A DNA stretch of 64,000 bases from Protonemura montana (lineage: Eukaryota; Arthropoda; Insecta; Plecoptera; Nemouridae): the NCBI GenBank assembly GCA_947568835.1, contig OX387610.1, positions 17,469,050 to 17,533,049 of the forward strand. The letters are read 5' to 3'. A program made the position numbers and the translations under genes. The notes beneath the pieces are model-generated. The model did no database searches. It had not been told where the DNA came from and saw nothing but the letters and a program-made list of their open reading frames with translations. Of the stretch, positions 12,282 to 23,006 are shown piece by piece. The number at the start of each line of letters is the position of its first letter. The first letter of the stretch is position 1.

Positions 12282-14022
12282 TCTGCCTCGCTAGCCAGGC
12301 GCTCCAGACACTCTGCCATTCTAGCCAGACGCTCCAGACTATCTGCTACGCTAGCCAGAGGCTCCAGACACTCTGCCACGCTAAATAGACGCTCCAGACA
12401 CTCTGTCTTGCTACCCAGAATCTCCAGACACTCTGCCTCGCTACCCAGACGCTTTAGACTATCTGCCACGCTAGCCAGTGGCTCCAGACACTCTGCCACG
12501 CTAGCTAGACGTTCCAGGCACTCTGCCTCGCTACTTAGACGCTCCAGAAACTCTGCCTCACTAGCCAGGCACTCCAGACACTCTTGCTCGCTACCCAGAC
12601 GATCCAGACACTCTGCCTCCCTAGCCAGCCGCTCCAGACACTCTGCCATGCTAGCCAGAGATTTCAGACACTCTGCTACGCTAGCCAGACGCTCCAGACA
12701 CTCTGCCACGCTAGCCAGAGGCTGAAGACACTCTGCAATGCTAGCCAGACGCTCCAGACACTCTGCCACGCTAGCTAGACGCTCCAGACACTCTGATTCG
12801 CTACTTAGACGCTCCAGACACCTTGCCTCGCTACCCAGACGCTCCAGACACTCTGCCTCGCTACCTAGACGCTTCAGACTATCTGCCACGCTAATCAGTG
12901 GCTCCAGACACTCTGCCACGCTAGCTAGACGCTCCAGGCACTCTGTCTCGCTACTTAGACGCTCCAGACACTGTGCCTCGCTAGCCAGGCACTCCAGACA
13001 CTCTGATTCGCTACCCAGACGTTCCAGACACTTTGCCTCGCTACCCAGACGCTCCAGACTATCTGCAACGCTAGCCAGTGGCTCCAGCCACTCTGCCACG
13101 CTAGCTAGACGCTCCAGGCACTCTGCCTCGCTACTCAGACGCTCCAGACACTCTGCAATGCTAGCCAGACGCTCCAGACACTCTGCCACGCTAGCTAGAC
13201 GCTCCAGACACTCTGATTCGCTACTTAGACGCTCCAGACACCTTGCCTCGCTACCCAGACACACCAGACACTCTGCCTCGCTAGCTAAACGCTCCAGACA
13301 CTCTGCCTCGCTACCCAGACGCTTTAGACTATCTGCCACGCTAGCCAGTGGCTCCAGACACTCTGCCACGCTAGCTAGACGCTCCAGGCACTCTGCCTCG
13401 CTACTTAGACGCTCCAGAAACTCTGCCTCACTAGCCAGGCACTCCAGACACTCTGGCTCGCTACCCAGACGATCCAGACACTCTGCCTCCCTAGCCAGCC
13501 GCTCCAGACACTCTGCCATGCTAGCCAGAGATTTCAGACACTCTGCTACGCTAGCTAGACGCTCCAGACACTCTGCCACGCTAACTAGACGCTCCAGACA
13601 CTCTGCCTTGCTACTTAGACCCTCCAGACACTCTGCCTCGCTAGCCAGGCGCTCCAGACACTCTGCCTCGCTACCCAGACGCTCCAGACTATCTGCCACG
13701 CTAGCCAGTGGCTCCAGACTATCTGCCACGCTAGCCAGAGGCTCCAGACACTCTGCCACGCTTGTTAGACAATCCAGACTTTCTGCCTTGCTAGCCAGGC
13801 GCTCCAGACACTCTGCCTCGCTAGCCAGACGCTCAAGACACTCTGCCTCGTTAGCCAGGCGCTTCAGAAGCTCTGCCTCGCTAGCCAGGCGCTCCAGACA
13901 CTCTGCCATTCTAGCCAGACGCTCCAGACTATCTGCTACGCTAGCCAGAGGCTCCAGACACTCTGCCACGCTAAATAGACGCTCCAGACACTCTGCCTTG
14001 CTACCCAGAATCTCCAGACACT
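12282..14022. repeat. 73-monomer higher-order repeat, copy 4 (partial, ~58 monomers)
   Basis: Follows copy 3 in step until about 14022, where the sequence switches from CTTTGCCTCGCTACC to CTCTGCCTCGCTAGCC and continues as a different higher-order segment that is also found near 21000 and 22440. The switch falls inside a monomer and looks like an unequal-exchange junction. Confidence 0.85.
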
Positions 14023-15179
14023 CTGCCTCGCTAGCCAGGCGCTCCAGACACTCTGCCTCGCTACCCAGACGCTTTAGACTATCTGCCACGCTAGCCAGTG
14101 GCTCAAGACACTCTGCCACGCTAGCTAGACGCTCCAGGCACTCTGCCTCGCTACTTAGACGCTCCAGAAACTCTGCCTCACTAGCCAGGCACTCCAGACA
14201 CTCTGGCTCGCTACTTAGACGATCCAGACACTCTGCCTCCCTAGCCAGCCGCTCCAGACACTCTGCCATGCTAGCCAGAGATTTCAGACACTCTGCTACG
14301 CTAGCTAGACGCTCCAGACACTCTGCCACGCTAGCTAGACGCTCCAGACACTCTGCCTTGCTACTTAGACCCTCCAGACACTCTGCCTCGCTAGCCAGGC
14401 GCTCCAGACACTCTGCCTCGCTACCCAGACGCTCCAGACTATTTGCCACGATAGCCAGTGGCTCCAGACTATCTGCCACGCTAGCCAGAGGCTGCAGACA
14501 CTCTGCAATGCTAGCCAGACGCTCCAGACACTCTGCCACGCTAGCCAGAGGCTGAAGACACTCTGCAATGCTAGCCAGGCGCTCCAGACACTCTGCCTCG
14601 CTAGCCAGCCGCTCCAGACACTCTGCCATGCTAGCCAGACGCTTCAGACACTCTGGCTAGCTACCCAGACTCTCCAGACACTCTGCCTCGCTAGCCAGGC
14701 GCTCCAGACATTCTGCCACGCTAGCCAGACGCTCCAGACACTCTGATTCGCTACCCAGACGTTCAAGACACTTTGCCTCGCTCCCCAGACGCTCCAGACA
14801 CTCTGCCTCGTTAGCCAGGCGCTTCAGAAGCTCTGCCTCGCTTGCCAGGCGATCCAGACACTCTGCCATTCTAGCCAGACGCTCCAGACTATCTGCTACG
14901 CTAGCCAGAGGCTCCAGACACTCTGCCACGCTAAATAGACGCTCCAGACACTCTGCCTTGCTACCCAGAATCTCCAGACACTCTGCCTCGCTAGCCAGGC
15001 GCTCCAGACACTCTGCCTCGCTACCCAGACGCTCCAGACTATCTGCAACGCTAGCCAGAGGCTCCAGACACTCTGCCACGCTAGCTAGACGCTCCAGACA
15101 CTCTGCCTTGCTACCCAGAATCTCAAGACACTCTGCCACGCTAGCCAGTGGCTCCAGCCACTCTGCCACGCTAGCTAGA

Positions 15180-15208
15180 CGCTCCAGGCACTTGCCTCGC
15201 TACTTAGA
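15180..15208. repeat. 29-bp phase-slip monomer, private
   Basis: GGCACTCTGCC has become GGCACTTGCC (one base lost). I found no other monomer with this lesion, so it looks recent or unamplified. It ends the minus decapeptide frame that begins at 14657. Confidence 0.9.
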
Positions 15209-15328
15209 CGCTCCAGACACTCTGCCTCGCTAGCCAGCCGCTCCAGACACTCTACCACGCTAGCCAGACACTCCAGACACTCTACCACGCAAGCTAGACG
15301 CTCCAGGCACTCTGCCTCGCTAGCCAGG

Positions 15329-15357
15329 CGTTCCATACACTCTGGCTCGCTCCCATA
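15329..15357. repeat. 29-bp phase-slip monomer, P type (same variant as position 2)
   Basis: Starts CGTTCCATAC; the next monomer begins at 15358. Distance to the following L monomer is 239 bp, the same as from 2 to 241. Confidence 0.92.
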
Positions 15358-17307
15358 CGCTCCAGACTTTCTGCCACGCTAGCCAGTGGCTCCAGACTAT
15401 CTGCCACGCTAGCCAGAGGCTGCAGACACTCTGCAATGCTAGCCAGACGCTCCAGACACTCTGCCACGCTAGCCAGAGGCTAAAGACACTCTGCAATGCT
15501 AGCCAGGCGCTCCAGACACTCTGCCTCGCTAGCCAGCCGCTCCAGACACTCTGCCATGCTAGCCAGACGCTTCAGACACTCTGGCTAGCAACCCAGACTC
15601 TCCAGACACTCTGCCTCGCTAGCCAGGCGCTCCAGACACTCTGCCACGCTAGCCAGACGCTCCAGACACTCTGATTCGCTACCCAGACGTTCAAGACACT
15701 TTGCCTCGCTCCCCAGACGCTCCAGACACTCTGCCTCGTTAGCCAGGCGCTTTAGAAGCTCTGCCTCGCTAGCCAGGCGCTCCAGACACTCTGCCATTCT
15801 AGCCAGACGCTCCAGACTATCTGCTACGCTAGCCAGAGGCTCCAGACACTCTGCCACGCTAGATAGACGCTCCAGACACTCTGCCTTGCTACCCAGAATC
15901 TCCAGACACTCTGCCTCGCTAGCCAGGCGCTCCAGACACTCTGCCTCGCTACCCAGACGCTTTAGACTATCTGCAACGCTAGCCAGTGGCTCCAGACACT
16001 CTGCCACGCTAGCTAGACGCTCCAGGCACTCTGCCTCGCTACTTAGACGCTCCAGAAACTCTGCCTCACTAGCCAGGCACTCCAGACACTCTGGCTCGCT
16101 ACCCAGACGATCCAGACACTCTGCCTCCCTAGCCAGCCGCTCCAGACACTCTGCCATGCTAGCCAGAGATTTCAGACACTCTGCTACGCTAGCTAGACGC
16201 TCCAGACACTCTGCCACGCTAGCTAGACGCTCCAGACACTCTGCCTTGCTACTAAGACCCTCCAGACACTCTGCCTCGCTAGCCAGTTGCTCCAGACACT
16301 CTTCCTCGCTACCCAGACGCTCCAGACTATTTGCCACGCTAGCCAGAGGCTCCAGACACTCTGCCACGCTAGCCAGACGCTCCAGACACTCTGCCTCGCT
16401 AGCCAGGCGCTCCAGACACTCTGCCTCGCTATCCAGACGCTCCAGACACTCTGCCTCGCTAGCCAGCCTCTCCAGACACTCTGCAATGCTAGCCAGACGC
16501 TCCAGACTTTCTGCCACGCTAGCCAGAGGTTTTAGACACTCTGCTACGCTAGCTTGACGCTCCAGACACTCTGCCTTGCTACCCAGACCCTCCAGACACT
16601 CTGCCTTGCTACCCAGACCCTCCAGACACTCTGCCTCGCTAGCCAGACGCTCCAGACTTTCTGCCACGCTAGCCAGAGGTTTTAGACACTCTGCTACGCT
16701 AGCTAGACGCTCCAGACACTCTGCGTCGCTAGCTTGACGCTCCAGACACTCTGCCTTGCTACCCAGACCCTCCAGACACTCTGCCCCGCTAGCCTGGCGC
16801 TCCAGACACTCTGCCTCGCGACCCAGACGCTCCAGACACTCTGCCTCGCTACCCAGACGCTCCAGACTATCTGCCACGCTAGCCAAAGGCCCCAGACACT
16901 CTGCCACGCTAGCTAGACGCTCCAGACACTCTGCCTCGCTAGCCAGGCGCTCCAGACACTCTGCCTCGCTACCAAGACTCTCTAGACACTCTGCCTCGCT
17001 AGCCAGCCGCTTCAGACACTCTGCTACGCTACCCTGACGCTCCAGACTATCAGCCACGCTAGCCAGTGGCTCCAGATTATCTGCCACGCTAGCCAGAGGC
17101 TCCAGACACTCTGCCACGCTAGCTAGACGCTCCAGACACTCTGCCTCCCTAGCCAGACGCTCCAGACTTTCTGCCACGCTAGCCAGAGGTTTCAGACACT
17201 CTGCTACGCTAGCTTAACGCTCCAGACTTTCTGCTACGCTAGCCAGACGCTCAAGACACTATGCCACGCTAGCTTGACGCTCCAGACACTCTGCCTTGCT
17301 ACCCAGA

Positions 17308-17336
17308 CCCTCCAGACACTCTGCCTGCTACCCAGA
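17308..17336. repeat. 29-bp phase-slip monomer, copy of 2011 and 3960
   Basis: Same GCCTGCTACC lesion, exactly 13348 bp after 3960. Confidence 0.92.
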
Positions 17337-20300
17337 CGCTCCAGACACTCTGCCTCGCTAGCCAGGCGCTCCAGACACTCTGCCACGCTAGCTAGACGCT
17401 CCAAGCACTCTGCCTCGCTACTTAGACGCTCCAGACACTCTGCCTCGCTAGCCAGCCGCTCCAGACACTCTACCACGCTAGCCAGACGCTCCAGACACTC
17501 TGATTCGCTACCCAGACGTTCAAGACATTTTGCCTCGCTCCCCAGACGCTCCAGACACTCTGCCTCGTTAGCCAGGCGCTTCAGAAGCTCTGCCTCGCTA
17601 GCCAGGCGCTCCAGACACTCTGCCATTCTAGCCAGACGCTCCAGACTATCTGCTACGCTAGCCAGAGGCTCCAGACACTCTGCCACGCTAGATAGACGCT
17701 CCAGACACTCTGCCTTGCTACCCAGAATCTCCAGACACTCTGCCTCAGTAGCCAGGCGCTCCAGACACTCTGCCTCGCTACCCAGACGCTTTAGACTATC
17801 TGCCACGCTAGCCAGTGGCTCCAGACACTCTGCCACGCTAGCTAAACGCTCCAGGCACTCTGCCTCGCTACTTAGACGCTCCAGAAACTCTGCCTCACTA
17901 GCCAGGCACTCCAGACACTCTGGCTCGCTACCCAGACGATCCAGACACTCTGCCTTCCTAGCCAGCCGCCTTAGACACTCTGCCATGCTAGCCAGAGATT
18001 TCAGACACTCTGCTACGCTAGCTAGACGCTCCAGACACTCTGCCACGCTAGCTAGACGCTCCAGACACTCTGCCTCGCTAGCCAGGCGCTCCAGACACTC
18101 TGCCTCGCTACCCAGACGCTCCAGACTATTTGCCACGCTAGCCAGAGGCTCCAGACACTCTGCCACGCTAGCTAGACGCTCCAGACACTCTGCCTCGCTA
18201 GCCAGGCACTCCAGACACTCTGATTCGCTACCCAGGCGTTCCAGACACTTTGCCTCGCTACCCAGACGCTCCAGACTATCTGCAACGCTAGCCAGGCGCT
18301 CCAGACACTCTGCCTCGCTACCCAGACGCTTTAGACTATCTGCCACGCTAGCCAGTGGCTCCAGACACTCTGCCACGCTAGCTAGACGCTCCAGGCACTC
18401 TGCCTCGCTACTTAGACGCTCCAGAAACTCTGCCTCACAAGCCAGGCACTCCAGACACTCTGGCTCGCTACCCAGACGATCCAGACACTCTGCCTCCCTA
18501 GCCAGCCGCTCCAGACACTCTGCCATGCTAGCCAGAGATTTCAGACACTCTGCTACGCTAGCTAGACGCTCCAGACACTCTGCCACGCTAGCTAGACGCT
18601 CCAGACACTCTGCCTTGCTACTTAGACCCTCCAGACACTCTGCCTCGCTAGCCAGGCGCTCCAGACACTCTGCCTCGCTACCCAGACGCTCCAGACTATT
18701 TGCCACGCTAGCCAGTGGCTCCAGACTATCTGCCACGCTAGCCAGAGGCTGCAGACACTCTGCAATGCTAGCCAGACGCTCCAGACACTCTGCCACGCTA
18801 GCCAGAGGCTGAAGACACTCTGCAATGCTAGCCAGGCGCTCCAGACACTCTGCTTCGCTAGCCAGCCGCTCCAGACACTCTGCCATGCTAGCCAGACGCT
18901 TCAGACACTCTGGCTAGCTACCCAGACTCTCCAGACACTCTGCCTCGCTAGCCAGGCGCTCCAGACACTCTGCCACGCTAGCCAGACGCTCCAGACACTC
19001 TGATTCGCTACCCAGACGTTCAAGACACTTTGCCTCGCTCCCCAGACGCTCCAGAAACTCTGCCTCACTAGCCAGGCACTCCAGACACTCTGGCTCGCTA
19101 CCCAGACGATCCAGACACTCTGCCTCCCTAGCCAGCCGCTCCAGACACTCTGCCATGCTAGCCAGAGATTTCAGACACTCTGCTACGCTAGCCAGACGCT
19201 CCAGACACTCTGCCACGCTAGCCAGAGGCTGAAGACACTCTGCAATGCTAGCCAGACGCTCCAGACACTCTGCCACGCTAGCTAGACGCTCCAGACACTC
19301 TGATTCGCTACTTAGACGCTCCAGACACCTTGCCTCGCTACCCAGACGCTCCAGACACTCTGCCTCGCTACCTAGACGCTTCAGACTATCTGCCACGCTA
19401 ATCAGTGGCTCCAGACACTCTGCCACGCTAGCTAGACGCTCCAGGCACTCTGTCTCGCTACTTAGACGCTCCAGACACTGTGCCTCGCTAGCCAGGCACT
19501 CCAGACACTCTGATTCGCTACCCAGACGTTCCAGACACTTTGCCTCGCTACCCAGACGCTCCAGACTATCTGCAACGCTAGCCAGAGGCTCCAGCCACTC
19601 TGCCACGCTAGCTAGACGCTCCAGGCACTCTGCCTCGCTACTCAGACGCTCCAGACACTCTGCAATGCTAGCCAGACGCTCCAGACACTCTGCCACGCTA
19701 GCTAGACGCTCCAGACACTCTGATTCGCTACTTAGACGCTCCAGACACCTTGCCTCGCTACCCAGACACACCAGACACTCTGCCTCGCTAGCTAAACGCT
19801 CCAGACACTCTGCCATGCTAGCCAGAGATTTCAGACACTCTGCTACGCTAGCTAGACGCTCCAGACACTCTGCCACGCTAGCTAGACGCTCCAGGCACTC
19901 TGCCTCGCTACTTAGACGCTCCAGAAACTCTGCCTTACTAGCCAGGCACTCCAGACACTCTGGCTCGCTACCCAGACGATCCAGACACTCTGCCACGCTA
20001 GCCAGTGGCTCCAGACTATCTGCCACGCTAGCCAGAGGCTCCAGACACTCTGCCACGCTTGTTAGACAATCTAGACTTTCTGCCTTGCTAGCCAGGCGCT
20101 CCAGACACTCTGCCTCGCTAGCCAGACGCTCCAGACACTCTGCCTCGTTAGCCAGGCGCTTCAGAAGCTCTGCCTCGCTAGCCAGGCGCTCCAGACACTC
20201 TGCCATTCTAGCCAGACGCTCCAGACTATCTGCTACGCTAGCCAGAGGCTCCAGACACTCTGCCACGCTAAATAGACGCTCCAGACACTCTGCCTTGCTA

Positions 20301-23006
20301 CCCAGAATCTCCAGACACTTTGCCTCGCTACCCAGACGCTCCAGACTATCTGCAACGCTAGCCAGTGGCTCCAGCCACTCTGCCACGCTAGCTAGACGCT
20401 CCAGGCACTCTGCCTCGCTACTCAGACGCTCCAGACACTCTGCAATGCTAGCCAGACGCTCCAGACACTCTGCCACGCTAGCTAGACGCTCCAGACACTC
20501 TGATTCGCTACTTAGACGCTCCAGACACCTTGCCTCGCTACCCAGACACACCAGACACTCTGCCTCGCTAGCTAAACGCTCCAGACACTCTGCCTTGCTA
20601 CCCAGACCCTCCAGACACTCTGTCTCGCTAGCCATGCGCTCAAGAATTTCTGCCTCGCTACCCAGACGCTCCAGACTATCTGCCACGCTAGCCAGTGGCT
20701 CCAGACTATCTGCCACGCTAGCCAGAGGCTCCAGACACTCTGCCACGCTTGTTAGACAATCCAGACTTTCTGCCTTGCTAGCCAGGCGCTCCAGACACTC
20801 TGCCTCGCTAGCCAGACGCTCCAGACACTCTGCCTCGTTAGCCAGGCGCTTCAGAAGCTCTGCCTCGCTAGCCAGGCGCTCCAGACACTCTGCCATTCTA
20901 GCCAGACGCTCCAGACTATCTGCTACGCTAGCCAGAGGCTCCAGACACTCTGCCACGCTAAATAGACGCTCCAGACACTCTGCCGTGCTACCCAGAATCT
21001 CCAGACACTCTGCCTCGCTAGCCAGGCGCTCCAGACACTCTGCCTCGCTACCCAGACGCTTTAGACTATCTGCCACGCTAGCCAGTGGCTCAAGACACTC
21101 TGCCACGCTAGCTAGACGCTCCAGGCACTCTGCCTCGCTACTAAGACGCTCCAGAAACTCTGCCTCACTAGCCAGGCACTCCAGACACTCTGGCTCGCTA
21201 CTTAGACGATCCAGACACTCTGCCTCCCTAGCCAGCCGCTCCAGACACTCTGCCATGCTAGCCAGAGATTTCAGACACTCTGCTACGCTAGCTAGACGCT
21301 CCAGACACTCTGCCACGCTAGCTAGACGCTCCAGACACTCTGCCTTGCTACTTAGACGCTCCAGAAACTCTGCCTTACTAGCCAGGCACTCCAGACACTC
21401 TGGCTCGCTACCCAGACGATCCAGACACTCTGCCACGCTAGCCAGTGGCTCCAGACTATCTGCCACGCTAGCCAGAGGCTCCAGACACTCTGCCACGCTT
21501 GTTAGACAATCCAGACTATCTGCCTTGCTAGCCAGGCGCTCCAGACACTCTGCCTCGCTAGCCAGACGCTCCAGACACTCTGCCTCGTTAGCCAGGCGCT
21601 TCAGAAGCTCTGCCTCGCTAGCCAGGCGCTCCAGACACTCTGCCATTCTAGCCAGACGCTCCAGACTATCTGCTACGCTAGCCAGAGGCTCCAGACACTC
21701 TGCCACGCTAAATAGACGCTCCAGACACTCTGCCTTGCTACCCAGAATCTCCAGACACTTTGCCTCGCTACCCAGACGCTCCAGACTATCTGCAACGCTA
21801 GCCAGTGGCTCCAGCCACTCTGCCACGCTAGCTAGACGCTCCAGGCACTCTGCCTCGCTACTCAGACGCTCCAGACACTCTGCAATGCTAGCCAGACGCT
21901 CCAGACACTCTGCCACGCTAGCTAGACGCTCCAGACACTCTGATTCGCTACTTAGACACTCCAGACACCTTGCCTCGCTACCCAGACACACCAGACACTC
22001 TGCCTCGCTAGCTAAACGCTCCAGACACTCTGCCTTGCTACCCAGACCCTCCAGACACTCTGTCTCGCTAGCCATGCGCTCAAGAATTTCTGCCTCGCTA
22101 CCCAGACGCTCCAGACTATCTGCCACGCTAGCCAGTGGCTCCAGACTATCTGCCACGCTAGCCAGAGGCTCCAGACACTCTGCCACGCTTGTTAGACAAT
22201 CCAGACTTTCTGCCTTGCTAGCCAGGCGCTCCAGACACTCTGCCTCGCTAGCCAGACGCTCCAGACACTCTGCCTCGTTAGCCAGGCGCTTCAGAAGCTC
22301 TGCCTCGCTAGCCAGGCGCTCCAGACACTCTGCCATTCTAGCCAGACGCTCCAGACTATCTGCTACGCTAGCCAGAGGCTCCAGACACTCTGCCACGCTA
22401 AATAGACGCTCCAGACACTCTGCCTTGCTACCCAGAATCTCCAGACACTCTGCCTCGCTAGCCAGGCGCTCCAGACACTCTGCCTCGCTACCCAGACGCT
22501 TTAGACTATCTGCCACGCTAGCCAGTGGCTCAAGACACTCTGCCACGCTAGCTAGACGCTCCAGGCACTCTGCCTCGCTACTTAGACGCTCCAGAAACTC
22601 TGCCTCACTAGCCAGGCACTCCAGACACTCTGGCTCGCTACTTAGACGATCCAGACACTCTGCCTCCCTAGCCAGCCGCTCCAGACACTCTGCCATGCTA
22701 GCCAGAGATTTCAGACACTCTGCTACGCTAGCTAGACGCTCCAGACACTCTGCCACGCTAGCTAGACGCTCCAGACACTCTGCCTTGCTACTTAGACCCT
22801 CCAGACACTCTGCCTCGCTAGCCAGGCGCTCCAGACACTCTGCCTCGCTACCCAGACGCTCCAGACTATTTGCCACGATAGCCAGTGGCTCCAGACTAGC
22901 TCCCACGCTAGCCAGAGGCTGCAGACACTCTGCAATGCTAGCCAGACGCTCCAGACACTCTGCCTCGCTAGCCAGCCGCTCCAGACACTCTGCCATGCTA
23001 GCCAGA

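Larger units (their letters stand above)
5567..14629 (-). other. Longest open frame: 3,020-residue decapeptide repeat (probably not a gene)
   Basis: Read on the minus strand this stretch is open for 3,020 codons of a degenerate decapeptide, typically AECLERLASE or AECLERLASV, with one Cys and two Leu per ten residues. There is no signal peptide, membrane segment, non-repeat domain or recognisable family. The starting ATG is simply the monomer variant in which GTG (Val) has become ATG. The terminal TAG is the one carried by the L monomer at 5550. The same DNA is open for hundreds of codons in a plus-strand frame. Most monomer differences change the amino acid in this frame, and neighbouring segments of the same frame carry copied stops and frameshifts. 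An expressed repeat protein cannot be excluded from sequence alone, but nothing here favours it. Confidence 0.12.
15328..18913. repeat. Second copy of the 1-5566 block, lacking one 1949-bp unit
   Basis: The window's first bases recur from 15328 (offset 15327), including the P variant with CCATAC and the L variant with GGCTAGCAACC, found only in these two places. From about 17234 onward the offset to the first block is 13348, matching 3886-5566. This block therefore equals the first one with one tandem unit removed. Local differences include a four-monomer loss and a three-monomer gain relative to 1-1949, and absence of the one-base insertion at 5069. Confidence 0.88.
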
